Of a stretch of 64,000 bases of DNA, positions 12,518-47,599 are shown piece after piece. Numbering within the stretch: the first letter of the stretch is position 1; every line of letters begins with the position of its first letter. Made by a program: the position numbers and the translations under genes. Origin of the DNA: Hippopus hippopus (taxonomy: Eukaryota; Mollusca; Bivalvia; Cardiida; Cardiidae); assembly GCA_946811185.2 (NCBI GenBank), contig OX328096.1, positions 20,215,881 to 20,279,880 on the forward strand. The letters are read 5' to 3'. A model generated the notes under the pieces. The model was not told where the DNA came from. It made no database searches and worked only from the letters and a program-made list of their open reading frames with translations.

Positions 12518-12873
12518 CATCTAATTAACAAGAATGCTTAATCCTTCACCAAATCATTCTGTGTTTTGTCGACCCTGGTGGGAAGACTTACTTTGATAAC
12601 AATGTGGAAAAGGGGAGAAAATGCTGGTTACCAGCCTTTTTCTGCTTTTCCCATGTTTTCCATCTTCTCAAAGACAAATCCGATCACATGGAAATTGGAC
12701 AAATCTAAAATTTCATAGAAATTTGGGAAAGGTTCAATACATGAACGCAGGTGAAAATATTGCTGCAAAAGGAGAAATTGCTTGTTGCAAGCAATTTCTC
12801 CTATTACTACGATGTTTTCAAAAGCTATCTGCTGCAAGGAACAAAAGGACATGTGTGAGGTAAATGTGTTAAT

Positions 12874-36231
<23,358 letters not shown>

Positions 36232-36773
36232 CTGCAACAAAGAAAACCAGAAACTAGACGGTTAGTTTTTGGCCAAAACAAATTTAATGTTTCTTCCTTC
36301 ATCCCTTCCATGACCTTCGAACTACATTAAACCACATAATTTTAAATTAGTCCAATTCAAAAGCATCTGTCAGCGACATAATTATGTGGCACACATAACT
36401 GGATTTCTTTGTGGAAAGGTAGAGAACATTGTATGAAAAGGAGAAAATGCTAAATACCAGCATTTTCTCCTTTGCAACAATGTTTTCAACACTCTTATTC
36501 ATTGAGGGTCATTGAAATTTCAAATTGTGGGGTAAAAGGTAACAAGGAGGATATTTTGAAATTCTAGGAGTTACGGAGTTACAAATGCGAAAACTACAGC
36601 TCATTTGTACCCATTGCAAACATGTTGTGGGCAGTTACTTTCAATAAGGGTAACGGTATACCAAAAATTTGTTGTTTAGGAAAGAGTTAAAAGGGCATTT
36701 AATTAAAACCTTATCTTGCTAAGTAAGATACATGAAACTTTCAAGCCAACAGTAAAAACCCCAATTTAACTAT

Positions 36774-37002
36774 TTAACTCTTTACCACACAATCCCAAGT
36801 TTTAATGACCCTGGGGAAGAAGCCTTTTGAAAACATTGTGGGAAAAGGAGAAAATGCTGGTAACCAGCATTTTCTCCTTTTCCCACAATGTTTTCTACCC
36901 TATCACACAAAGAAATCATCACTTTAGCTACACTGAATATGTCGTCTGCTAATGCTTTGAATTTGGTCTAGTCCAGAATTTTGTCGTTTAGTAAAGAGTT
37001 GA
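36774..37002 (+). repeat. piggyBac-like MITE
   Basis: 229 bp with a perfect palindrome. The right TTAA is mutated to TTGA. Confidence 0.85.
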
Positions 37003-39046
37003 GGTAGAAGATCCCTAACGGAAAACACCTGTTTCCACTATAATATTATCCTACAAAATTTACTATGATTAAAAATGAGTAGAATTGTACTACTTTAACC
37101 AAGCCACTTTTTCCTTTTTTTCCTTCTTTATCATTTATAAATCTAAAACCACTATATTCTCATTACAAAGGGAGATAATAATTACCTCCCTTTTCAAGAA
37201 ACTAACAAAGGTATCAACAAATAATTTCAAGATAGACATCAAAGGAATTTCTCGTCAGTTAAAAATGTGCAAAAGTATTATATCAGTATGAATCCTTATT
37301 TATCAACTAACAAGAAATTTTATTCCATGTTGCACTAGAAGTGTTACGGGTCTACTACCTTAAAACTAATTTTTGGAAAAAATATCTCCTTATCAGACAA
37401 TGTAGATCAAGATCAGAATGCACATTCTTTGCAGTCTGACCTTGATCTACATAGTCCATAAAAGGTCAGTAAGCAGCTTAAGGGCTAAATCAGATTTTAT
37501 TTTACAAGTTTTTTAGAAAATCTTCACAAAGATTACCAACTTCATTGGCCATTAAAAAAGGATTAATACTTACAGCATTGAATTACTATAATGGACTGTT
37601 TCAATTATGAAAAATAACCGAAATACCAAATTTTCGTTGTTGTTTTGGCCAGAATATGTGACAAAGCAGCAGACAGTGTACATCCAAGATCAGACTCCAT
37701 GTTCTGTGTTCTTGATCTACACTGTCCGCAAAAACAACTTAAATTGGTTCCAGTGCTTTATGGGTTAAAACAAAGATAGAAATACATGTGGAAAACAAAA
37801 GCATTACCAAGTTATCTGTCCTTTATTGCAAATTTTCCTGCAGTGTTAGTGACAGCCACATTACAAGCGATAAGTACAATTTAAAATTATTGGTAGGCCT
37901 AATAGCTCATCTGGTAGAGTCACCAACTATGGTTTTGAAGGTCATGAGTTCGAGTGCCATAGGAGGAATTTTATCTGTTTTATCCCCAAATAAGGATAAA
38001 CAGTCACACCCTTATTTTTTTCCATTTAAAAGATCAATTTTCTACCCTTAAATAAACTATCAGCTTAAACTCTGGTTTAAGACCCCTTTCCTATACCACA
38101 CAATTCTGAGTTTTAACAACCCTAAAGGAAAAAGACTTTTGAAAACATTGTAGGAAAAGAAGAAAATGCTGGTTGCCTCCTTTTCCCAAGATGTTTTCTA
38201 TCGTATGATAAACAAATTTCATATCTGAGCCATGTTTAATTTGTTGTCTGCAAATTCTCTCAAATAGGACAAGTCCTAAATTTTCTGTGTGGTACGGGGT
38301 TAAATCAATGACAAGAAGCAGGCAGTTCCTTCTCTCTACCCATAATTCCATCAGACAATCATTAAGACAAATGTCACATTTTCTTCCTAATGATGCTAAA
38401 AACAAAGAAGTTTCTTTCGCAGTCAATAAATTTTGACAGTTTAGATTCATTTGAGTGACATAAGACCCACAAATCACCGGCCCTTCTCAGAAAAGCCCAT
38501 AAAAATGGTATCTTGATGGTCATCAAGTTATTCCAAACCCATCAAATTTGAAGATGTTTTTAAGATGTTCTCTTCAATGTTAATCCATTACTTTTAGCTC
38601 TCAAACAATTAGCAAAATTTTAGACTCGTCAAAATTGAACGCTTAAATTGCAAACATAAAATTACATATGGCTCAAATTGTAGAATTTGTCTCTGAAAGG
38701 GTAGAAAACGTTGTGGGAAAAGGAGAAAATTATGGTTACCATCATCTTCTCCATTTCCCATAATGTTTTCAAAAGCTTTCTTTCAAGAGGTCATCAAAAC
38801 TCAGGATTGTGTAGTAAAGGTAAAAATGCTTTTCCAAACAATCCTAGAGTTTATGACCCTGAGAAAAAAGCCTCTCAAAAGCATCAAGGAAAAAGAGGAA
38901 ACTGCCGGAAACAAGCGTTTTCTCCCAGTCCCACAATGTTTTTTTTGTTATCTTTTCAAAGGACAAATCCTATCTTTTTTGCCACATTAGCTTTGTCATA
39001 TGCAAAAGCTTTCAATTTGGACAGTTCTATTATCCTGTTGTCTTTT

Positions 39047-39273
39047 TGTCTTTTACCAGACAACAAAATTTTAGTCTTTTCCAAACTGAAAGCATTTGCA
39101 GACGACAATTACAGTGTGGCTTGAACAGTACAATTTTTCTTTGATAGGGTAGAAAACATTGTGGGAAAAGGAGAAAATGCTGGTTACCAGCATTTTCTCC
39201 TTTTCCCACAATGTTTTGAAAAGGCTTCTTTCCCAGGGTCGTTAAAAGTCGGCATTGTGCAGTAAAGGGTTAA
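39047..39273 (-). repeat. piggyBac-like MITE
   Basis: Perfect palindrome. The right TTAA is shared with a more diverged copy at 39270-39475. Confidence 0.8.
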
Positions 39274-39875
39274 CCAGTTCTATACTTGACCATGTTGAAA
39301 GAATTTGCCAACAACAAAGTGTTGTCAGTAGTATGATAAAATTCGTCTTCGACAGGATAGAAATGATCCTTAGAAAAGGAAGATATGATGGTTTGCCAGC
39401 TCTCTATTTCCCACAATGTTTTCAAAAATCCTTCATAAAGGTCACTGAAACATACGTTTGGTTGGTAAAAGGTAAAAATAATCCTGAGTTTTAGTGACCC
39501 CTGAAGATACTTTTGAAAACACTGTGTGAAAAGGAGAAAATGCTGGTAACCAGCATTTACTCCTTTACCCACAATGTCTTCTTACCTTTCAGAGACAAAT
39601 ATCATTATTTGTGCCACATTTGATATGTCGTCTGCGAATTCTTTTAATTTGGACCTTAGTCTAAAATTTTGTCGTTTGGATAAGCATTGTATGAATTGTC
39701 TCAATTCCATTATTAAATGACACCAAGAAGGCAGACTTTTGAGGAGGAGAAAATGGTTGAAAATTACTAGCATTTCCTTCTTTTCCCACAATGCTATCTC
39801 TATTTTTAAAGACAACTCCCATCATTTTAGCAATATTTTGTCATCTGCAAAATGCTTTCATTTTGGACAAGTCTT

Positions 39876-40263
39876 AAGGTTTGGTCACACCGAGCTAACG
39901 GACGAGTAACGGATAAAAAATCATTTTATCCGTTCGTGTCCGTTCGTATCTGTTTTTATGTCTGTTTCTTGTCCGGTGAATACGCTACTTGTCCAGCGAC
40001 ATCCGGTGATGTCCGTTCCATCCGGTGGAAAGTTTTGAGCATGTTCAAAATTTCCACCAGACAAAACGGACAGAGACGTGCAGCAAATGACAGACTTTGG
40101 ATGCACCTGACCATTTATACCCTCGGCATGTTACGTGTCCGGTACTTTCCTCGTACTTACCACCAATTGCCAGAGCCTCGAGCAACAGAGGAGATGAATT
40201 TTGTCAAATTCTGCATGTTTTTGTCCGTTTTCCCTCTGTTACATATCCATTAGCCGGTCTGAC
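39876..40263. mobile_element. Non-autonomous TIR element nested in a MITE at TTAA
   Basis: Ends GGTTTGGTCACACCG and the complement of AGGCTTGGTCAGACCGG, flanked by TTAA on both sides. The flanks GACAAGTC and ATTTTGTCGTC are the two halves of a piggyBac-like MITE long arm. The interior is GC-richer, with CCGT-rich iterations, and has no transposase. The family is not identified. Confidence 0.75.
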
Positions 40264-40375
40264 CAAGCCTTTAAATTTTGTCGTCTGATACAGAATGAAA
40301 GCAGCATTGAAGTCACATTTATCCGAGTCTGATTTCTTGAATAAAAATTTATTTGATACTGTCTGTGAAAACCAA

Positions 40376-40841
40376 CTGAGCCATGCTCTGTGAAAAGGGG
40401 CTTTAACGCATCTCCTTAATGCATTATACCTTAACCCTTTACCACACAATCCCGAGTTTTAAAGACCCTGAGAAAGAAGCCTTTCGAAAACATTGTGGGA
40501 AAAGGAGAAAATGCTGGTAACCAGCATTTTCTCCTTTTCCCACAATGTTTTCTACCCCCTCCCAAAACAAATTTTAAGTTTTCAGACACAATTATCTTCT
40601 CATCTGCAAAATTAATGCTTTCAATTTGGACTAATCTACAATTTTGTCATTTGGGTAAAGAGTTAAGTAAGGGATCATATGATTATGGATCCATAATATC
40701 CATTTTGTCTAACAACCAGCAGAATCCTGAAGTAAAATGGTCCTTTGACAGGCAGAATATTGACCAAAAACAAGTTCCGACACAGGTCGATGCTTTTGCA
40801 GATGCATTAAACACCCTATTCACAGAGCACAGCTCAAACAA
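40376..40841. repeat. GAGCC-family element split by a piggyBac-like MITE
   Basis: Ends GAGCCATGCTCTGTGAAAAG and CACAGAGCACAGCTC. The 229-type MITE at 40431-40666 sits between GCATTATACC and GTAAGGGATCAT, positions that are contiguous in the copy at 62170. Confidence 0.8.
40431..40666 (+). repeat. piggyBac-like MITE
   Basis: TTAA-bounded, with perfect TTAACCCTTTACCACACAA at the left and an intact palindrome. Confidence 0.86.
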
Positions 40842-41023
40842 AAGCAGGCTAATAACTAAAAGGGTCAAACAAATTAGGGAAAAAAAAAACAAAATGACCA
40901 ATTTGACCCAGAATACCCAGGCCAGTTTACAGATTATAGTTTATTTTCCGAAAAAAACCAATCATGTCGTTCCAGTTGCCTCCAGTTACGACCATGGTGC
41001 AGTTACCAGGAAACCTTCACTCT

Positions 41024-41245
41024 TTTAACAGATGACAAAATATTAGATTTGTCCAATTGGAAAGCATTTGCAGACGACAAATAACATATGGCTACAATAA
41101 TTAGAGCTGTTATCAAAACAGCAGAAAACATTGTATGAAACAGGGAAAATGCTGGTACCCAGCATTTTCTCTGTTTCATACAATGTTTTCCGAAACCTTT
41201 TTCCGTGGGTGTTGCAAAAATACAGGCTTGTTCCATAAAGAGTTA
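41024..41245 (-). repeat. piggyBac-like MITE with rewritten but still pairing palindrome
   Basis: The left arm has ACATTGTATGAAACAGGG and the right arm CTCTGTTTCATACAATGT. Both depart from the family consensus in step. Confidence 0.8.
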
Positions 41246-42299
41246 GTGATTATTGGTTGATATAGAGGCACTAATTGGATGAGTTGTGAATATGAAACTC
41301 GAGGATTTGTTTGTTACACGTTTCTAGCGAATCGCAAGAACTTGTTTTATGGACTAGGAAAAGAAAGGATGGAATCATATTATCACCATAAAATACCACA
41401 GAATTCAAGACGAAAAGAGAGTCTATCTTAAAGGTAAGCAATTTAAGTAAATTGTTTTCTTTTTCTCATCTTTTTTTCCCTTTTTTTTTTTTCTGAATTT
41501 TCTTATCTGTAACTATTGCTTAAAGTTTCTTTCCACTTTAATTTTTCATTTTTTATGGTATTATCAAAATAAGATAGTACAGGATTCAACTCTTTACTAA
41601 ACTACAAAATTCTTGACTTGTCCAATTTAAAATCATTCACAGACGACAAATAAAATGGGACGCAAAGGATGAAACTTACCACCATTTTCTCCTTTTCCCA
41701 TAATGTTTTCAACAGTATTCTTCTAAAATGTTGTTAAAACTCAGATTGTGTTGTAAAGGATTGAAGGAGAGCATTTTGAATAAGCTGTCTTCTTTCTCTC
41801 TGTTTAATTTCTCTGAACTTTCTGTTTTCTTTTCTTCTGTCTTCTCATTTTTTTCCTATAGTTGTCACAAACTACCGCAAGATTTAAGATAGGATATAAT
41901 ACAATTTTAACCCTTAAAAGTGCATTTCACATTGACAGTTGCCTCTGCCTCCAGTATAGATTAAGATCAGACTGCACAAAACGTGCAGCCTGATCGTTGA
42001 TCTACACTGTCTGCATTGCTGAAACACTGGAGGCAGAAGCATGCATTGTATTTCTAGGATTAACATTTCTGTTGGTTTATTTGGCGCTCACACAATCCCA
42101 ACTTTTGATGAACCTGAGAAAGAAGTCTTTTGAAAACATTGTGGGGAAAAAGGAGAAAATGCAGGCAACCAGCATTTTCTCTTTTTTCCCAAAATGCTTT
42201 CTACCCTTTCCAAAACAGTTTCCAATTTTTTATATTTATTTGGTAGTCTGCAAGTGCTCTCAATTTGGACCAGTATAAAATTTTGTCGTTTGGTAAAGC

Positions 42300-42945
42300 A
42301 CTAAGTCTTAAGTATTTTAGATAGTATGTCTTCTTTCTCCCTTCTTCATTTTTTTTTTTATTTGTTTTAATTGTATTAAGGTTTTTACAAATCTTTTTCA
42401 TTTTTGATTTAATTTCATTTATTCATTGATGGAAAAAACAATGGACTAAAAAAATCAATTTCAGGGACGTTTCAATATGCACAATGCTTACAACTAGATA
42501 ATGGGAAATTTTTCTTTGAAAGATCTGAATCTCATTACAACATGAAATTCAAACATTTTCAAGAATTATTTCATAGAAACTTGATATTAATTAAAACAAA
42601 TTGCACAAAACAATTGTCTGGACTTGCAACTGGCCAATTATGAAAAAAATGTGGAATTAAAAGAAACTGACTGTATAGGGTAAATTTCTCCTTTTGCAAC
42701 AATCTTTTCAACTGTATTTAATAGAGATGAAATCCACGCACATGTTGATCATCCATATTTTCCTCTACCAAACGACAAAATTTAAGACTTGTCCAAATTG
42801 GAAGTATTTTGCAGACGACAAAATAAATGTGACTCAAAAATAGAAATTTCTTGTTGGAAGGGTAGAAAACATTATGGGAAAAGGAGAAAAAGCATTAGTA
42901 TTTCTCCTTTTCCCACAAAAATTTTAAAAGTCTTCTCTGTTAACC
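42300..42945. repeat. Segmental duplication, copy 1
   Basis: A T/C-rich block, an ATATGCACAATG segment, CTTTTCAACTGTATTTA and a MITE follow in the same order and orientation as at 44090-44970. Related T/C-rich blocks after MITE ends lie at 41455 and 41785. Confidence 0.7.
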
Positions 42946-43023
42946 CTTTACCACACAATCCCAACTTTTAATGAGCCTTTTGAAAACATTGTGGGAAAAG
43001 GAGAAAATGCTGGTAACCAGCAA

Positions 43024-43900
43024 ATATTATGCCCGTTTTTTTCCGTGTAAAAAACGCAAAATCGTAGTATTGGCCGTGAGTGCAGACAAACGCACTTGTC
43101 TCACGAAACTCAGATAACAAACAACAACTCAGAGGCTTCAATGGCAACATATAAAGACATAATTCCGGAAAACGCCCCTCCACTTTATCGCGAAAACCCA
43201 TGAAAATCTAAATCGTGTGTCAAAATAATTTTGAATTCTTATGGATTCATTCCGTATACATCAAATACAATATTGGTTTACGGAATAAAGCAAAGAATTT
43301 CATTAATTTATCTTTTAATTCGTAAAACAATACCACATGCATGCATATGGCTGTATAGTGGAGAAGCATTTGCTGGTATTATGCCAAAAAAACAGTAGGC
43401 GAATTCAATCTCTGATTATAAAACAGAAATATTTGTCAATCTTTCATGAAAAGATAATTATCATGCACAAATAACAATGAAAAGCAAGTTGGGCGTGGTG
43501 GACTCGCTAAACCAGTTATGGGACACGCAGATATTCGGATGGGATACATCCGTAATTCATTTACAAAATCATCCACCATTGTAAATTTTATAGAAATATG
43601 GTTTGAGAACAGATATTCAACTGGAATTGAACTGATAGTTAAATGATGGTTTTGATATTAATTTACGTTCCTTTTTTGTTTGGTTGTTGTTTCTAATCGA
43701 CAGGTTGTGTAATAGAATAGAACTGAACAGATTGTACTGGCCGTTCGTTCTTTACCACTGGTAGGCATGCAGGGCTTAAAAAAAAAAAAGAAGAAAAATG
43801 CGAGTTGAATTTTAATTTTGTGAGTGGAAAAAAAAGTCACTTGCTGAAATTTGCCAGTAGATAAAAAAATGAAATTCAAACTCTGCTAGTATCAAAAAAA
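43024..43900. other. Unassigned non-repeat stretch interrupting a MITE
   Basis: The MITE begun at 42940 stops in the palindrome centre (AACCAGCA) at about 43023, and no right half was found. What follows is CpG-richer for 180 bases, with a small plus-strand frame MATYKDIIPENAPPLYRENP (43140-43202), and then AT-rich DNA with a run of A. No function recognised. Confidence 0.4.
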
Positions 43901-44089
43901 TCACAACTTAAATTCCCTGAGGAAGTAGGCTTTTGAAAACATTGTTGGAAAAGGAGAAAATGCTGGTAACCAGCATTTTCTCCATTTCCTACTATGTTTT
44001 CTACTCTATCAAGGACTACTTTTGTCATTTGAGCCAAGTTTAATTTGTCCGTTGTCCAAAATTTGTTGTTTGGTAAAGAGTTAAAGTCT

Positions 44090-44970
44090 ATAAGGTTAGT
44101 AGTTCAGACAGTTTGTCTTTTTCCTCCCGTCTTCTCTTTCTTTTGATTTCTTTTAATAGATTTCTAATATTTTCAAATCTCTCTTATTTTCTATTTATGG
44201 TAATTTACATAACGGTTACAAAAAAATGGACAGAAAAATAAATTTCAAGAACATTTTGATATGCACAATGATTACACTTGGATAATGGAAAATTTTCTTT
44301 TGAAAGATATGGATCTCATTTAAACTTGAAATGAAATTCAAGTATTTTCAAGAATTATTGTATTGAATCTCGAATGCACCAATTTTTCTGGTCTTGCAAC
44401 AAGCCAGTTAACCCTTTACCACACAATCCCAAGTTTTAACGACCCTGAAAAAGACGCCTTTTGAAAACATTGTGGATAAAGGAGAAAATGCTGGTAACCA
44501 GCATTTTCTCCTTTTCTCACAATGTTTTCTACCCTATCGAAGACAGAAATCACCATTTGAGCTACTTCCAATTTGTCGTCTGCAAATACTTTCAATGTTG
44601 ACCAATTTAAAATTTTGTCTTTTGGTAAAGAGTCAAGACAACAATGTGGGAAAAGAAGAATAATGCTAGTAGAGGGCAAATTAATCTCCCTTTGCAACCA
44701 TCTTTTCAACTGTATTTACATATGAAATCTAAGTTAATGTTGATAATCTATAATTAACTCTTCACCAAACAACAAAATTTAAGACTTGTTCAAACTGAAA
44801 GCATTTTGCAGACAACAAAATAAATGTTACAAAAAAATAGAAATTTCTTGGAAGGGTAGAAAATATAATGGGTAAAGAAGAAAAATACTGGTAACCATCA
44901 TTTTCTCACAAAAACTTCAAAAGCCTTCTCTGTAAAAGTTGTTAAAACTCAGGATTGTGTAATAAAGGGT
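44090..44970. repeat. Segmental duplication, copy 2
   Basis: Matches 42300-42945 with moderate divergence. Shared landmarks are TTTCAAGAACATTTTGATAT against TTTCAGGGACGTTTCAATAT, and CTTTTCAACTGTATTTA. A full MITE (44408-44636) lies in this copy and not in copy 1, so it inserted after the duplication. Confidence 0.7.
44408..44636 (+). repeat. piggyBac-like MITE
   Basis: 229 bp. The left end is perfect, the right TTAA is mutated to TCAA, and the palindrome is near-perfect. Confidence 0.85.
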
Positions 44971-45007
44971 AAACAAGGATGGCTCCAAATCTGTCTGCTA
45001 CATCTGT

Positions 45008-45350
45008 TTAACCCCTTTTCAAACAATCCTGTGTTTAAGAAACTTACCACCATTAAGAATGTTATAGAAAACATTGTGGGAAAAGGACAAAATGCTACTA
45101 ACCAGCATTTTCTCCTTTTCCCACAATGTTTTCTAACTAGGAACTTAACAAGGAACTTTGTGAAAGTTTCAGAAAACATTGTGGGAAAGGAGAAAATGCT
45201 GCTGACCAGCATTTTCTCCTTTTCCAATAATGTTTTCTAACTTTTTAAAGACAAACCCAGCCATTAATATGAGTAACATTTATTTACTTGCCATCTGCAA
45301 ATGCTTTCCATTCCGACAAGTCTCAAATGTTGCAGTCTGGTGGAACTCTA
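45008..45350 (+). repeat. piggyBac-like MITE with two successive palindromes
   Basis: Palindromes at about 45072-45134 and 45174-45237 lie between one left end and one long arm, so this is a partial duplication or a nested copy. Confidence 0.7.
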
Positions 45351-45631
45351 ACCCTCTACCACATAATCCCAAATGTTAGTACCCATAAGGAAGATAGCCT
45401 TTCAAAACATTGTGGGAAAAGGAGAAAATGCTGGTAGCTAACATTTTTTGCCTTTTCTCACAATGTTTTTTAACCTTATCAACACAAATTTGATAACTAA
45501 AGCAACTTTTAGTTAGTTGTCAGCAAATGCTTTCATTTTGGACCAATGTATTATTTTTTTCTCTGGTAGAGATTGAATTTGCTTTATGAGCCCACTCTGG
45601 CCAAACAAGTCCAACAGTTGAGCTTTTTCTA

Positions 45632-46042
45632 TTAACCCTTTCCCAGACAACAAGTATTAGACTTTTCCAAACTGAGAGCATTTGCAGATGACAAATTAAA
45701 TGTGTCATAAAAGATAAACATTTGTCTGTAGAAGCAGGGTAGAAAACATTGTGGGAAAAATATTCAAAAGCTTTCTCTGTCAGGGTCCTCAGAGTTGTGT
45801 AGTACAGGGTTTAACCTCTTTACCTAACGATAAAATTTTAGACTGGTCCAAACTGAAAGCACTTGCAGACAAAAAAAATAAATGTGACTCAAAAATGAAA
45901 ATTTGTTTTGGGATGAGTGAAAACATTGTGGGGAAAAAGGAGAAAATGCTGGTTACCAGCATTTTCTCTTTTTCCCCCAATGTTTTCAAAAGTTTTCTTT
46001 CTCGGGGTTGTTAAAAGTCGGGACTGTGTGGTAACGGCTTAA
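45632..46042 (-). repeat. Two piggyBac-like MITEs sharing a TTAA, first without palindrome
   Basis: 45632-45814 runs straight from GTGGGAAAAA to TATTCAAAAG, having lost the palindrome. TTAA 45811-45814 starts a full copy that ends at 46042. Confidence 0.78.
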
Positions 46043-46444
46043 ATACAATTTACGTGAACTCTTATGGATCCCATAAATCAAGCCATATTTAGTTTGTCTT
46101 TTATTTCTTCATCTACAAATGCTTTCAATTTGGACAAATCCTTGAATTTTGTGCTATGAAAAAGTGGTTATCCTAACCAGACGACAAAATTACAGACATT
46201 CATCTGGAAAGCATTTGCAGACAACACTGTGAACGACCTGAAAACTAAAATTTGTCTGTTGGAGGAAAGAGAACCTTGTAGGAAATGCAGAAAATGCTGT
46301 ACACAAGAAATATCTCCCTTTTTCCACAATTTTTGCAAAAGCCTTCTTCTTTCAGGCCGTTAAGATTGGGATTGTCTAATTAATATGTTATCTAAAATGC
46401 TTTGAATTTCGACAGGTCCAAAATTCTGTCATCTGGGAAAGACT

Positions 46445-46719
46445 TTACCCTTTGCCAGAGGACAAAATTTTAGGCTTGCCCAAACTGAAAGCATTACAGA
46501 AGACAAATATGAGTCATAACAATGGAATCTGTCTCTTAAGGAGAAGAATACATTGTGTGAATAGGAGAAAATGCTCTCTTAAGGAGAAGAATACATTGTG
46601 TGAATAGGAGAAAATGCTGGTTACCAGCATTTTCTCCTTTTCTCCTGTTCCAACAACAGTTTCTAAAGCATTTTTCTTCTGGGTCATTAAAGCTCGGGAT
46701 TGTTTGAAACAGGGTTTAA
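46445..46719 (-). repeat. piggyBac-like MITE with an exact 43-bp tandem duplication
   Basis: A 43-base block starting CTCTTAAGGAGAAGAATACA and ending AGGAGAAAATGCT occurs at about 46533-46575 and again, identically, at 46576-46618. Confidence 0.8.
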
Positions 46720-47166
46720 CCCCTTGCCACACAATCCCACGTTTTACTGGCCCTAGGATGGTGGCCCTCTAAAAACACTGTTGGAAAAAAAAATGCTGGT
46801 TAAAAGCAGTTTCTCCTTTTCCCACAATGTTTTCTGCCCTTTCACAGATTAATTTCATGAACTGAGCCACATTTGACTTGTTGTTTACAAATGTATTCCA
46901 TATGAACAAGTCTAAAAGTTTCCTGTTTGGTAAACAGTTAACCCTTTACCACACAATCCCGACTTTTAACGACCCTGACGAAGAGGGCTTCTGAAAAAAT
47001 TGTGGGAAAAGGAGAAAATGCTGGTAACCAGCATTTTCTCCTTTTCCCACAATGTTTTCTAGTCTTTCACGGAAAAATTTCATCATTTGAGCCACGTTTA
47101 ATTTGTTGTCTGCAAATGCTTTCAATTTGGACGAGTCTAAAATTTTGTTGTTTGGTAAACAGTTAA
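46716..47166 (+). repeat. Two piggyBac-like MITEs in tandem sharing a TTAA
   Basis: 46716-46941 (diverged) and 46938-47166 (229 bp, near consensus) overlap by the four bases TTAA. Confidence 0.84.
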
Positions 47167-47599
47167 CAACATTATTCAGAGACAAAAGATGTCAAGCACT
47201 AAACAGTCCATATCTCAAGCTGTTGGAATAAATGAAATTATGAATACAAATGATGTCTACCAGGAATGGTAAATAATACAATAATACAGTGCTATCCTTG
47301 TCTGCTATCCATGTCCGGAAAACTGCTATATAAGTAACAGATAGATATAGTCAATTGTACCAGTCCCTGTATTATAACCTTTATGAAACAATCCTGAGTT
47401 TCACTGACTCTGATTAGAAGCAAGCCTTTACAACCTTGTGGGAAAAGAAAATGCTGGTAAACAGCATTTTCTCCTTTTCCCACTAGGTTCTTTATATTTC
47501 AAAGATAGAAATCATCTTCTGTGCAACACTGGAGTCATGTCTGCGAATGCTTTCGAATTAGTGGAGTCTTAAACATAGTCTTCTGGTAAAACAATAACA

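Larger units (their letters stand above)
208..12873. other. Gene-free repeat mosaic left of LIG1
   Basis: No supportable gene. The stretch holds about 17 piggyBac-like MITE copies or fragments, GAGCC-family hairpin MITEs, hairpin-family pieces, a foldback at 4903-5108, a ~160-bp tandem array at 8400-9480, homopolymer runs (T at 2401, C at 2562, G at 7000) and a SINE. Intervals such as 2910-3410, 3650-4900, 5940-6170, 6870-7620 and 8170-8380 are AT-rich with nothing recognisable beyond short hairpins. Confidence 0.7.

Noticed and set aside
37565..37600. GCT|GTAAGTATT on the minus strand as the donor of the missing upstream LIG1 exon.
   Set aside because: The phase could fit, but no coding-like sequence or acceptor precedes it. 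The similarity to the donor at 26207 is probably chance.
41785..41872. Minus-strand Glu/Lys-rich frame considered as a LIG1 N-terminal linker exon.
   Set aside because: It is one of several T/C-rich blocks repeated after MITE ends, the acceptor tract is poor, and no donor follows before MITE sequence.
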